Numbered from the stretch's first letter, positions 13,419-25,929 are shown. The stretch is 64,000 nucleotides of DNA from Topomyia yanbarensis (GCF_030247195.1 NC_080672.1:247303209-247367208), one strand, 5' to 3'. The notes: generated by a model from the letters alone, not told the origin. A program made the numbers and translations.

Positions 13419-13768
13419 TTCAAATACAGTGGCGGTGCTAAGGGGGGCGAAGGGGGCAATCGCACCGAGCGGCAAAATCAGGAGGCGGCATTTCCTACTA
13501 AACAAATTTCTATTTAATTTTTTAGTAATTCTCCAAGTTTCAATAATCACGATAAAAATCAAGTGCAGGTGAAACGCTTGAGTTTATAATATTTGGCGCC
13601 TGTTTACTATTTAAAATGTAGGGGATCAGGACGAAGGATGCGATCGACCAAAATTATATACATATTGCTCAGTCTCAAAGATTCAACTGAGATGAGTTTC
13701 CGAACGTATTTGAAGTAGTGGGAGTATGCAGACTAATTTAGTGGGATTAAACCAGGAACTCTATCATA

Positions 13769-13990
13769 TACATAGTGTTTGGTTTATGGTTAAGAATCTC
13801 TCGAGCGGTGATAGAGAATCATATTTGGGGGAAAAATCGTTCTACACAAACTATCAAATCTCTACTGTTACAAAGTTATTGAACTTTTTTTGTAACCAAC
13901 TTGTTTGTTTTTAAATGTCTCGAAATCAAAAAGTATACTTTGTATTTTCATTCTTTTAATTCCATTGAAAAGGTATTTCCGTTCCTGTTA
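13769..13990 (+). repeat. solo arm of the TA-type inverted-repeat element
   Basis: Starts GTGTTTGGTTTATGGTTAAG and continues through TTACAAAGTTATTGAAC and AAAAAGTATACTTTGTATTT, matching the left arm of the element at 54336-55934. The opposite arm is not seen nearby, so this is a partial or degraded copy. Confidence 0.7.
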
Positions 13991-14184
13991 AATATCGGGT
14001 GCGTTGGTCGAGCATAGTCAATAGGACAACCGGTCTAATAAGTGTTCTATAGAAGGTTAGTTTCGTGCGGTAGCGTACGTTATTCGACCGAAGGTTTTTT
14101 TAAGTGAGTGGATCCGGCGATTAGCAAGGGGTAAACAAACCAGCATTTTTTGTTCACTGATTGCTAGACGAAAGGGTATCCAAG

Positions 14185-15500
14185 AGCTTAACAATGATAA
14201 GGCCGTTGGGAAGGGCGGATTTCCTGGTGAACTTCTAGAAGGCTAAAAAGAGACCTGCTGTGAGAAGCAATCCACTCCGAGACTGGGATAATCTGCGTGC
14301 CCTCGGATTGGATGAATGGCCTCATTTGTCCTATCTTCAAGAAGGTCTACAAACTCGAACATAATATCTTACGAGGTATAACTCAATGCCGCCTACATGA
14401 TAGTCTCTCGTGTTCCGTTGACTGCGCCTGTTGGCTGAATGCTTTGTCGGTGAATATCAAAGCAGGTTTCGAGAAGGACGATCAATGACGGACCAAATGT
14501 TTACCCAGCGACAAATTCTGGATATAATCCGGGAATACAACTTGCGGACTCACCATCTGTTTGTGAATTTGGCAGCATGCGAATCAGTAAAACGAAATGC
14601 ACTGTGACAGATAATGATTGAGCGAATTTTCCCGACAAAACTGATTAAGCCGATTCGTATGACGTTGGGTGGGATAAAAACAAGTGATACGAAGATCTGA
14701 TGTGCAAAAGGACGGAACCATCATCACAAGACGTCGACATCGACATCATTGGCGTTGATAGCGGAGCAGTAGAGGAGGCATTATTGCCTTTTAAAAAGGA
14801 AGCTGCAAGAATCGAACTGACTGTAAACTCTGACAAGACAAAGTACATGGTAGCTGGTAGAGAACGTGGCAGTCGTGTTTGGTTCGAGGTGGAAATCTAT
14901 AGGGTGCGGTACGGTACAACAATCTCTTATATCTTAGAACACTAGTGACACATGATAACGATCTTAGACGCGAAGAAAAAATGCATGTTGCTGCTGCGAA
15001 TGTGGTATACGTAGTCAACTGAAGTCCCACAGCCTAAGGATGCGCGCAAAATTTGCTCAATTAAAATCGCTGATACTCTCTGTTGCTCTGTACGGCCATG
15101 AGGCATGGATGTTGAAGGAAGCAGACTATCGAGGGCTCGGTTTGTTTGAGAGAAGAATTCTGCATTCAACACTCGGCAGCACAGTACCAAATAGAGAATG
15201 GCACAGTCGCATGAACCCCCGGTACCAAGTATATAACCATGCTGGCATAGGAAGACTGATAAAACACGGCACACTACGGCTTGTAATGCGGAATGACAAA
15301 AGAGAAACCAGCTAAAGTTATGATCAGCAGAGAACCTGGAAGAGGTCGTCGACTTCAGGGCAATCCCCGCAATCGCTGGCGGTGTATTGAGGAAGATGCG
15401 CGTGCGGTGGGTGTCTGTGGAGGCTGGGAACCGGCGATCCAAGATCAAGTAACTTGGAACTCTAAAATACATTCTATTATGTTTCGGATTATCCGGATTG
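14185..15500 (+). pseudogene. fossil non-LTR retrotransposon reverse transcriptase
   Basis: A broken reverse transcriptase of a LINE can be followed across several frames. Near 14190-14250 the sequence reads NDKAVGKGGFPGELLE, an early RT block. Near 14300-14350 it reads WMNGLICPIFKK, and around 14490-14600 a block with LRTHHLFVNLAACESVKRN, where the first catalytic Asp of a typical FxDFxxAYDSV motif is lost. 14700-14945 keeps the post-catalytic region with LTVNSDKTKYMV. 15040-15315 holds LYGHEAWMLKEADYRGLG and LFERRIL, typical of the thumb/C-terminal part, and 15293-15520 continues with RNRWRCIEEDARAVG. Stops and frameshifts between the blocks rule out function. The YxDD box was not recovered. 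Clade is uncertain (RTE-, CR1- or Jockey-related). It lies inside the hAT-like element. Confidence 0.8.
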
Positions 15501-15539
15501 TTTGGTCACTAGGTCACTAAGATAATGATGACGATTTTT

Positions 15540-18020
15540 AATTTGTTTACGTAAATTTGAAATTATGGCAGATACATCTTGGCCGCAGGTAGAAGTTGGC
15601 GATCACATAGAAGTATACTCCATTCGACGACCTTGGTATCAGTACAGGGTTACAATACAAAGCCACATTTGATCAAATTACTATACCCTTAAAATCTTGA
15701 TTTATAACAAAAAAAAAATGTTTTTCGAGTCCAAAATATTAGTTTAGTAGTCCTTCAACCGGCTTTAAATTTTTTGAGTATTCTGTAACAAGGAAGAAAT
15801 GACGTTACCAACGGTATGCTACGTTATATTCTTTTGTTAAAAAAGTTATCCGGTATTTTCAATCACAATCGGTTGAAAAATGACAGCGTTTCTAAATTAG
15901 AAACTTGCTTGCATGAATTTAAGCATAGTTCACTGCACACCTGGCTATACGATCGCCAAAGGGAAGGAAATTTTAGTTAAATACCTACTTAAGAAGTAGC
16001 GGGAAACCACGCAATCTCCATAGGCAATACGGTTGTTAGAATTGGTTAGTAGGGAAGGAAAATGGGATTAGGTTTGAAGTGATTTATGTAATATTCAACT
16101 AAATGGATAACAAAAATTAATTATAAATTAGATTGATCTCACCAAATTCACTTGGCTGGTCTCCAACAGGTGCAGGCTTCAAGAACCATCGTTATGCTAC
16201 TTTTTCCGAGCATTCCGCTTAGATGGAATACCGTAACAATTAAAAATCTCAGGTGAAGTTGACGAAGAAGGCATCGATGATGATCCGGGTCTGGTCTGAC
16301 CGCAAACCACAGACCAATACCGATGCTGACATTTTCACTAATCTGGTTACTCGATATTCGAATAACCATATTCGGCCCACAGATCACTTTATTTTGCACG
16401 CACAAAGGACTTGTAAAACGCGTAGCATCCGCCGTCCACGGGACAACCTGTCACGTCTTCCGAATGATCCGCGTTGAAATTAAATTTCTTTAGATATGGT
16501 TAATCGGGAAGACTAATTTTGCATAATCTTTTCTTGACACAAATGAAGCAAACACAAGAATAAAACGAAAATTGAAAAAAATACGTTTCAATTTTGTTGT
16601 TGAAAAAATTGACGGGAACGAAAAAATATCCGTGACCGACGCGTAGGCCTACTGCGATCAGAATAATTTAAGCTGATGAATTAAATCTCTCTAAATTTTT
16701 AATAAAATTGATGAGTAATTTTCCTAATTTACATATAAAAATCGCAAAATATTGGTTGTTTCCAAATTGTTGTTCCAAACCGCAGAGTATTTTAAACAAA
16801 GGAACATGGCCTATCATACCGTTGGAAAGGTCCTTTCTTCTTCTTTGCAGAATACAGAAATTGAATATCGGTTAAAAAATGACCGCGTGGAAAATCTTTT
16901 AGCGGCGAAGGGTCCGAAAAATAAAATTTTTGGCTAGAAATTATTTCATACATTATTTTATGTTGCATTTTATGAAATCTACAAGCTAAGTCACTTGAAA
17001 AGTACAAAATCACTATAGCACTGTCTTATTTGTAATACTCCAAAGGCATGAAGAAAGTGAACGTTGTGAGGATGAAAAGTTCGTAATTAAAAAATATACA
17101 TTAACCCATACATGTCCCACCTCTCCCTGGTGCATATATCCAAAAAAAATTCATCAAAACTGTGGGGATCAAGCAGCATGAAAAACCTGTTTTAATTAAG
17201 ATAGGTTCTTCTTTCGCAGTGCTACAAGTTGCTCAAAATCTACCATCCGATGCTCAATACAATCCCCCTCAAATGTTTACAATAATCGAATTGTATGGAA
17301 AAGGTAGTCGAAGACAGTCTAATGTGATAGAGTTTATCAATTTTCAATAATAATTAGAGTCATCATAAAGATATCAAAAATTTCTGTTATGCCCTTAACA
17401 TAAACTGTCCTTGGCAGCACTGCTCCAGCGGGATCTAGCCAGACAAATTGCAATTACTTCAGCTTTAGGAATAATACTTATATATGCTATTGCTCAAATG
17501 AAAGTTCTCAATAATCAGTTTTATAAGCTAGTTTTGCCTGAGCTATAACTTGATAAACGAGATTGTCTATAAACAAAATAATTTTGATTGCGGTTGAAGG
17601 TAAATTATGTTTCTCTGAACGTCAGCTAGAGAATTAAAAAAAAAGTTGATCGCCAATATCTCACAAGAAAAATATTTTGAAATGAATTGTCCAATACTTT
17701 GATCAGTTTTTTAAAATATGTAATATTTTATTATACCAGTAATTAAAAACCAAATGAAGAATGGCCTCTCTTCGCTCAAATAAAAAAAAATTAGGTTCCA
17801 TTTATTGCCATAATTAAAGGACATGAGCGCGGAGCGAACATGTGAAAGGAGTCGTAGCCACACCTTTTGCGAGGAAATGTATGCGCAACATTATACTGCC
17901 AGGACAAAATATTGACAATAAAATGTGAAAAAGTTCATTTTTGTGTAGACCCTTTCTAATATTTTTATAATATTTGTTTCATATGAAAAGGTAGGAAATT
18001 ATTGAACTCTTTTGAAAATT
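15540..18020. other. interior of the hAT-like element; no gene recognised
   Basis: AT-rich non-coding sequence. Small open frames near 16148-16477, 16752-16937 and 17162-17350 carry no motif I can name. Confidence 0.5.
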
Positions 18021-18094
18021 CATTGCAAGAGGGGCGGCAAATTTATTTTTTGGCCCCGAGCGCCAAAACACCTCGCGCCGCCACTGATTAAATA

Positions 18095-19447
18095 TATTTT
18101 TAAGAAGTTCAAAATGTGCCACACACTGTCACAATTATTAAAATAAAAAACTTCGTTGAACGAAGGAACTTAAAATGTTGAGCAGTTTCCAGCCGTTACT
18201 CATAGATGGGCAGACCACGAAATCAGTATTTGAAAGTAGAAGAAAAATGCTGGGATACTTATGCTAAAGGATATCTGTCCGATTTTTACGTTATGTTCTA
18301 AAATATTTGTAACAGGATTTACGAAGCATGTTATATCCTTGCGACTTTTATTTTCAGTCGCTCATTTGTATCCGGTTGTATCAATGGTTATGATAGATGG
18401 ATTTAAAGAATATTATTTATTAGTCTAAAATCTTGAGCCGAAGCATATTTGATGAACTGAAGAGATGAAGTGGTGATATCTTCGGCAAAGCTTTGAGGAA
18501 AGTTCTCCAAAGAAACATTGCCGAAGGCACCGGCTTTCTATCTTTACTAGTTTTCTTTAGATATGGAATATTATTTACGGAAAACCTACTAAAAGTGACA
18601 GTGAACACATTCTCATTCCATTGCTCAGTGCAACAGTGCACAGTGATGCCAAGCTGGTCAAAACCAAAACAAAATTCGATTTTTATCATCAAATATTTTT
18701 CCTTTAGTCCAAAATAGTTGAATTAATAGCCTGCAAAAATGTTGGTGTTTGCTGATCTCTATTTTTTTGCTAGGATTTGATTAGAAATGAGGTATTTGCA
18801 GGATAACTTTTTCCTCTGATTTTTTATGAATGGAAAAATCACATTTGCGCTAAAGGGTTGTATCTTCTTGATAGCGAAAAGCTTTTATCAAAAAGTCTAA
18901 CCAGAATGAGTACAGGAATTCCCAAAGCAAAACTCGGCCAACCCGCCCCGGTCTCCCCTACTAAAAAACTATTTGGTTGTGTGAGTATCTTTCGTTTAAT
19001 ATCTTTGCTGTAATATGGGTTTAATACCGCAATGCGTAATTGCATCCTCCATTACCAAAACGCTAATAGAATCTAATTCAAAAGCAATAGAAACTGACTT
19101 TATTTTTAGTAAATTAGTTCGGTAAGCTCATGAGAGAACACAACGTTTTTATTTAATATTTTTCCATGCATCGAATAATTTTCGAGTTATCTGCGATTGA
19201 AAAATGGTCAATTTTATAAACTTCAAAAGTTCAAAAATTTCACAACTATGAAAAAATATCATATTCAACCAACACAAAAATTACATGTCAATTATTTTTA
19301 ACTAAAGAATGCAAGAAAATTTTTTTGAAATGAATTAAAATTTTAGTCGTAAATATGACGAGGAACGACCTATGTGTATAGCGACCAAACATAAAAGTCG
19401 CAGCGATAATTTTGTAGGGGTTGAAAAGGTATTTTTGATGAAAAAAC
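18095..19447. other. no gene recognised
   Basis: AT-rich sequence with short open frames on both strands (for example 18420-18717), overlapping a CTTCGGCAAAGCTTTGAGG motif of the kind that recurs in TE-derived DNA elsewhere in the window. No protein motif is seen. Confidence 0.5.
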
Positions 19448-19545
19448 GCTTTTAATCCACCTAACAGTGTGATGAGACATTTCTTATAACTCTTATCACT
19501 CTCTTCGGATATTATATCGTTTGAGAACATTTAGAACTTGATGCT
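19448..19545 (+). repeat. left terminus of a diverged sister family of the array element
   Basis: Reads TTTTAATCCACCTAACAGTG, then ATGAGACATTTCTTATAAC, parallel to the array family's TTTTAATCCACCTAGCGGTG and GTGCCTTTCTCAAT. A matching right terminus (ACATTTCTTTTATAAGAAATG) is at 24770-24793. The two could be the ends of one element split by the Transib-like insertion between them, though this is inference. A reverse-strand fragment with the same terminus (ACACTGTTAGGTGGATTTT) is at 32658-32680. Confidence 0.6.
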
Positions 19546-20401
19546 TCGCGATGTTTTTGATAACACATACTACATGGGATAGTGGCAGGACTCAGAGAAT
19601 CACTCAAATCAGCATAGGACAACATCAGTGCTAGAAATCTCAAACCAAATCAATGGGAAGGCGAAAAAATGGCCCATAAAATAGACATACAAACGAATTA
19701 TTGCTAATGCTCTGTTAATAAAATATCTAAATTCCTCAATCAATGCATTGTGGTGGGAAAACTGATTTTTCTAAAGGGGTTATGTATATTGTACTGAGCC
19801 AAAAAAAATCGATTTTTTTTTAATTGATTTGAAGTTTATACTTTACTCAAATTTCCAACGCGACTGAGAATTAAGAAATCAACGCTTTTTCTTTAAAAAA
19901 CCCACCATTCCACTATGGGTCACAAGGGCGGTTTTTCGGTACAAAAATCAATAACTTCCAAACCGTTCATTTTAGAGAAATTATGTCTGAGAGAATATTT
20001 TTGGAAATTAAATTTTCTTACTTTTAAAGCAAAATGTAGCTAGGGTGGTCCTCTCAAACATTATTTTCGAAAAATTATGTTTAGAACTAAATGGTGTAGC
20101 AAGGTACTTACTTCAGCAAAGTTGTAGAAAATGTTTTTCAAGTAACATTTTCAAATGCATCAAAGTTATAGCATTATAGCATTATCGGTTTTCATGTTAT
20201 AATTATTTTTCTTCTTTATCTTAGGGTGTCATTTTAGTGTTTCTGAAAAAGTAAGTTTTTTAACTATAACTTTTTAAATAGTTAGTCTATCTTCATACTC
20301 TCTATGAAGCAATTTTAGTACTTTTCATTGCGCATATTTCTGCTGAAGAATGTGAATCGATATCATTTTTCGTTATCGAATTACGATCATTTTTTTAAAT
20401 A

Positions 20402-20441
20402 AAAATGATGATGATGATTTGATGATGATGATGATGACGGT
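20402..20441 (+). repeat. GAT trinucleotide microsatellite
   Basis: Imperfect (GAT)n run inside the left arm of the Transib-like element, at the edge of the ~200-bp stretch absent from the right arm. A related degenerate (CAT/CAA)n stretch is at about 20955-21020. Confidence 0.85.
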
Positions 20442-20938
20442 CCCACCTCATACCCCCACAAAGGTGTGAGCTGAACGATTTATCTAAAAGATAATTAATA
20501 TTTTGATCCATAACAAAACCAGTTAACAAAAAGAAACGGACTGGTTCAATTTGCAGACATAGCTTTCCTTCAAAAGAACGTAACCAGATACATTTCGAAT
20601 ATTCCGCCGAATATTGATAGTTTTCAATGACCTCTAACTCAGAAGGTTGCAAAAACTAGCAGCTAAATTTGTACTCTTTCGAAAGTGCATCAAAAATACT
20701 GTAAAATATCTCAAAATCAACTTTTGCTTTTTTGTCATTCAGCGAAAAATGTTGACATCAACATTATGATTAAATGACATCAGCATACGGCTGTTTTTAA
20801 GGGTCTGGTCATTGCCATTTAGAACCTGCTTTACTAGATCAAAAAGTCGAGTTGTTAAATGATTTTTTGAGCTTGTCAAATATATGTACACAAATATTGA
20901 AAACGTTAGGCTCAGACAGATATTTATTTTACTATTCT

Positions 20939-21550
20939 ACGTAACTACTTTATTATCATCGTCATCCTCATAATTATTATAATCACAATCATCAACATCA
21001 TCAGCATCGTCGTCGTTATAGTTATCTGAATCGTGTCTCTTTTCTCAAAGTGCTAACTCATTTAATATTGAACTTATTTCAGTGCGTTTACTGTATCGGG
21101 ATCTTCTAACTGCAAGAACCGGATTAGACGAGTCCATTGCTCTAAAGAAAACATCTTCCATGTTCGCGACTCTTGAACAATTTCTACCGTGACTCAGTCG
21201 ATCGTTCCGAGCCTCAGCTCCTTGTTCGCTCATGAAACTTGTTGGTAATGGAAGTGTTGACATAATATAAAATGTAGCGCATTTTGCCTTAAAAAGCAAA
21301 TGAATTAAGGATTACCCTTCATTCTGTTCTAAGTAAGCGACGAATTTCTGTGAATGCTGGTTTGGGAGGAAGTGCAGTTTGAATCTTTTGTAGGAACTGT
21401 TAACGGCTTCTCAAAATATTTCGAATTTTTATCGAGCACTTTCGTCTCAATTCGATTACTGTCTTTCCAAAATTGATCAAACCTTTTACATGTTTTAATT
21501 GTTACAGCTTTTGCATTCTGAGTGAACTTATTTTTTTCATTTTGTCCCAC
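20939..21550 (-). pseudogene. coding-like fragment between the Transib-like arms, function unknown
   Basis: On the minus strand two open segments lie end to end in different frames: 21550-21329 (Lys/Asn-rich, 73 codons) and 21299-21045 (84 codons). After the stop at 21045 the same frame continues open as EKRHDSDNYNDDDADDVDDC and a further acidic run to a stop near 20940. A long Asp-rich stretch preserved in frame beyond a stop looks more like a decayed protein tail than chance, but the (GAT/GAC)n bias of the DNA could also produce it. I recognise no domain. It could be a piece of host gene carried by the element, or remains of an original internal gene. Confidence 0.35.
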
Positions 21551-22779
21551 ATCAAATTATCTCATTATTTCCTCAAACACAACTTTTATTCTATTTTTAT
21601 TTTCACCTTTGGCCACTTTCCAGAGATCGAACAACTTTATTTTATCCATTTTAACAGCACTAATAATACAAAGCACTACACGCGTTGATCAAAGCAGTCG
21701 TCGGCTACTGCGATTCGATTCATGAATGAGATTGATACCAATTAAACTGTCACGACTCGTGGTGTTGTTGTTTATATTTGACATCGAAGGGCAAAAATGC
21801 TGACTTTGATTTTGAAATATTTTATAGTATTTTTGATGCACTTTCAAAAGAGTACAAATTTAGCTGCTAGTTTTTGCAACCTTCTGAGTTAGAGGACATT
21901 GAAAACTATCATTTTCATTTAAAAAAAAATGATCGTAACTCGATAACGAAAAATGATATCGATTCACATTCTTCAGCAGAAATATGCGCAATGAAAAGTA
22001 CTAAAATTGCTTCATAGAGAGTATGAAGATAGACTAACTATTTAAAAAGTTATAGTTAAAAAACTGACTTTTTCAGAAACACCCTAAGTTAAAGAATAAA
22101 AATAATTATAACATAAAAACCGATAGTGCTATAACTTTAATTCATTTGAAAATGTTAACTGAAAAACATTTTTCTACAACTTTGCTGAAGTAAGTACCTT
22201 GCTATACCATTTTGTTCGAAAAATAATTTTTCGAAAAGAATGTTTGAGAGGACCACCCTAGCTACATTTTACTTTAAAAGAAAGCGAATTTAATCCCCAA
22301 AAATATTCTCTCAGCATAATTTCTCTAAAATGAACGGTTTGGGAGTTATTGATTTTTGTACCGAAAAATCGCCCTTGTGACTCATAGTGCATTCAAAGAA
22401 AATCAACAGTGCATATTTCCAGACTTGGTTTTATTTCCAATTTAGAACTATTGTGTTTTTTACATCCTAGATTGCATGATTCAGTGATCGAAACCCAAAA
22501 CTTCATGAAGTATTTGAAATTATTAAATTAAAATTTGTGTTTGCTATTGAAATTGACAAAATGATTGTATATATAGTATATAGTCCCTTTGGCGATTGTT
22601 TACTTTTTCGGTCCCACCTATCAGCATTGAAGTATCGCCCTTACGTTTTTTTACAATACCAATTTTACAATTGGTGGGGGTTTGGTGAAAATCGATCTTA
22701 ATGTCTAAACGGCATAATTCCGAAACCGTAATTTTTGAAGTTTTAAAATTATGCAGAATTAATTTTTCAGAAAATAGTA

Positions 22780-23245
22780 ACAGAGCAAATAAGTACCGAA
22801 GTCCAAAAAATTCAATTTTTGTCAAACGTTATTTTTTCGAGTTTACATCAAATCTCAATGTTTCATGCATTATAATGTCATTTGGCATCAAAAATACAAA
22901 TTTGATTTTGAAAATTTTTCATTTCAGTGTATATGGGAATTTGTTGTGTGATTGCACTCTTCAACTCGTAACTCCGGAACCGGAAGTCCAATCAATAAAA
23001 AATTCAATAGCAGCCGATGGGAAGATTGTACCTTTCATTTGAGACTAACTTTGTGCAAATCGATCCAGCCATCTCTGATTAACAAAGGTCACATTTTTTC
23101 CACATACACACATACACACACATACACACACATACACACACATACATACAGACATACATACACACAGACATTTTCCGATCTCGACGAACTGAGTCGATTA
23201 GCATATCACACTCGGTCCTCCGGTGAATGAGAAAGGCAAAAACAT
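22780..23245 (+). repeat. diverged monomers of the array family
   Basis: Shares with the 1.2-kb unit, in the same order, the blocks TTTCATGCAT, TTTGGCATCAAAAATAC, CTCCGGAACCGGAAGTC, ACCTTTCATTTGAGACTAA and CAGCCATCTCTGA, then a (CATA/CACA)n stretch at 23101-23166, CTCGACGAACTGAGTCGATT and GAGAAAGGCAAAAAC at the end. It is clearly older than the array copies. Its 101-113 codon frames are not called as genes. Confidence 0.85.
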
Positions 23246-24585
23246 TTTAAGCAATTGTTGAAATTTATGCATTTTTTGTTGAGCAGTTCTATGTTTCATA
23301 GAATTAAATCAATTTTAACTTCGCTTCCTATTAAATAAAGACCCTTATTACAGTACATCTCTACAAAAACGAGATCAATTTGAAAATAAATCTGAGGATT
23401 ATGATTGATTACAGAACTCTGGAATTTTCTATTGGAATGTTTTCAGACAGGAATTTGATATTGATGCTATTAGACAACTGTGAAATCAAGACCAAGAGAT
23501 CAGTTACATATCAGGACCCCATTCCGACAATTTATCAAAAGTCCTCATGATGTTTACAACAACAGGTTATCAATCTACGGATCAGATAATTGTTATTGTA
23601 ATATTGAATTAAATCAGTCTGCATCAATAAATTTTCAACTTCAATCCAATTTTTTTTTGGGTGTTGTGGGGGGGGGGTTGTATGGTGTTAAACCCCAAAA
23701 CCTTCTCTTGGCTACGCCGTTGCTTGGAGTTATTTATTTCGCTTCTCATTTTCCGATATGTTTCAGATCGATCCGATGGTTATAAGTTAGCAAAATTGCA
23801 GTCAGAAAGTTCGCACAAATGAACATTTTTGTACTGATAAGTTATCAAGTTCCTTCCAGATAGCTTGGAAGTGTTCGGTGATTATTTCTAGCGGTTGTAG
23901 ATAGTAAAATGAAATACAAAATTCGTTTTATCGAAATAATGTTTGGCTTATTTCAATGGATTATTACTATATTGAACAATAAATAAGCGACAAAGAGTAA
24001 TCAACAAACAACAAGCCATAACTTTTAAAGTATTCAAAATAGATATTTGAAGTCTTCAGTAACGTTATTCGCAAAAGTAAGAGCTACAAATTTGCTGAAG
24101 GCATCATTTCGATATAATCACTTCCAAAAAAATTTGTGAAAATATCTCACTCGTAGGGGGGATTAATCAGCAAAAGCACAATACCAAAAGAAAGGGCATA
24201 TTGCCTCCATTAAATTCTCCGAAGATACTATTGACCTAAAATAAGCCGTTTTGGCGTTAATAATAGATTACATGTTTTTGGTCATATTTCTGGCTATGGG
24301 AAATGATAAAAATCTTTCGTCCGCATTTAATGTTAAATATCTCTTTTGATAATAGTACGATTTCAACAATCTATAGCTTGTTCGAAAGGTATTCGTTAAA
24401 GCTGTCTAAAAACATATAAATTGTTAATCTACATGCTCAATTTCGGCAGATAATTTAAAAAAACTGCAGAAAAAAGGCCATTTTTGCGCATTCAAACATT
24501 CATATCTTGGAAACTAAACATCAGAATCAAAAACAAATTAATAGCGTTCATACTGTTTTTTAGTTCTTTCATTTAAAATTGGTTT
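23246..24585. other. no gene recognised
   Basis: AT-rich sequence with a G homopolymer run at 23669-23677. The frame at 23480-23785 crosses that run and has no recognisable domain. Confidence 0.5.
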
Positions 24586-24589
24586 GGAT

Positions 24590-24793
24590 AAGATCGGTTC
24601 AGCCATTGCTGAGAAACACGAATGAGAATTTGTCCGTTACATACACACACACACAGACACACACACACAGACATTGTCCCAAATCGTCTAGCTGAGTCGA
24701 TTGGTATATAAGACTCGGCCCTCCGGGCCTCGGAAAAAATCTTGAAAGTTTGAGCGAATTCTATACATTTCTTTTATAAGAAATGTAAAATAT
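24590..24793 (+). repeat. right terminus of the sister repeat family
   Basis: Contains GATCGGTTCAGCCATTGCTGA, a (CA)n tract at 24640-24672, GACTCGGCCCTCCGGGCCTC and a terminal hairpin ACATTTCTT-TTAT-AAGAAATGT followed by AAAAT. Same layout as the array unit end but with different hairpin bases. Confidence 0.75.
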
Positions 24794-25929
24794 CATTCTT
24801 AAAAATTAAAAACCGAGAGTATGCATTTATTCAGTCAATTTCCATACAATAATGAATATTTTAACAATATTTTCCTAAATTTTCGCTGCAAATGTTCATT
24901 AGGCAACTTGAAAAAATCCTATGTGAGCTATAACTTAATATCTTCTGGACTAATCGTATTGAAATTTAGTTTAATTCTTTTGTACATCATTGTCCATGTA
25001 ACTACCGTTTCACAAAATTATTATTATTTAACATGTTAACAGATTTACGTAATGCGAAAATCAAATTTTTAACTTCAAAGTGCTACAAAAAAATTCAAAA
25101 ATCGAGAAAAGATGAAAAGTCGGTGAAAGAAATATGTAAATGCCGCGTATATTTTCTTCCGGCTTTTATACTGGAGGTGTTTTAACGATTCTTGCAGCGA
25201 AGAGCACCAGGTGGATTTTTATGGTTGAAGTTTATATCCGTTGTTTACATCTAATATATTTCAGGTGGTTTTTACAAAGCATCTTTTTTCCCGACTGTTA
25301 TTATCGGTCGTTCAATTCAAAATCGTGTAGCGCCCCACTTAAAGTTAGATGAACAACTCATTCACACAGGCAGCTGTAGGAATGAAGAAAATTCGAACCC
25401 TAATCACATTGTTTAGTTGAACGCAACTTTACGCAACCGCAATTATTATAATTAATTGAGTTTCGTTTCGTCCCTTCTCCCTCGAGTTTGGTTTTGCGTC
25501 AGACTAATTGAGTTACTTCGGACATACTGCCTTCATTACTTGAATATGCCGGTGGATTTTATCTGTTGATGAAAGAGATTATAGCCAATAGAGGAAGTAA
25601 AGCGCTGGGTACAATATATAAGTACATGTACACTCTTGTCTCAAAAATCTGGCATCGTTGCCAGATTGAAAATCTTAAAAAATGGAAGGCAAAAATAAAC
25701 CAAATCTGATAACATCTTAGCTAAATCTTAGCTAGCAACTAATTTTCCTACTTTGTTTTATGTTGAAGTATTTTTTATACGTGTAATGCACAGTACATTT
25801 GAGATCAAGAGTGCGATTTTGTTTAGCGTATTACAATTGATGAAGCCACGCATCACGTAAAGACAGTATTTCCGGAAAGAAACATACGACAATACATTTT
25901 TCGGTCAACTTTGCGAAACGAAATATTAT
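24794..25929. other. no gene recognised
   Basis: AT-rich sequence. Short frames at 24821-25039 and 25140-25352 have no motif. Confidence 0.5.

Larger units (their letters stand above)
13427..18086. mobile_element. decayed hAT-like DNA element with imperfect terminal inverted repeats
   Basis: The left end at 13427 reads CAGTGGCGGTGCTAAGGGGG. The right end at 18086, on the opposite strand, reads CAGTGGCGGCGCGAGGTG. The first nine bases are identical, and both ends continue into G-rich sequence with a CCGAGCG core. The flanking 8 bp are TTCAAATA (13419-13426) and ATTAAATA (18087-18094), a 6/8 match, as expected for an old 8-bp hAT duplication. No hAT transposase frame survives. The interior carries a fossil LINE reverse transcriptase and one arm of the TA-type inverted-repeat element, so it was probably used as a landing site. 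The family call rests on termini only. Confidence 0.5.
19911..22389. mobile_element. non-autonomous Transib-like element with long inverted repeats
   Basis: Inverted arms of about 600 bp (19911-20735 and 21785-22389) flank about 1 kb of unique DNA. Both ends begin CACTATGRGTCACAAGGGCG. The target duplication is CATTC, 5 bp, perfect (19906-19910 and 22390-22394). Each end has a heptamer CACTATG, exactly 23 nt, then ACAAAAATC: left heptamer 19911-19917 and nonamer 19941-19949; right heptamer 22383-22389 and nonamer 22351-22359. Transib elements are known for 5-bp duplications and termini that resemble V(D)J recombination signals. No Transib transposase is present. The left arm carries about 200 bp of extra sequence (roughly 20411-20618, including a GAT microsatellite) missing from the right arm. 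Confidence 0.8.

Noticed and set aside
22701..23042. A 113-codon plus-strand frame as a gene
   Set aside because: It overlaps the diverged array monomer at 22780-23245 and shares its DNA blocks, so it is repeat sequence.
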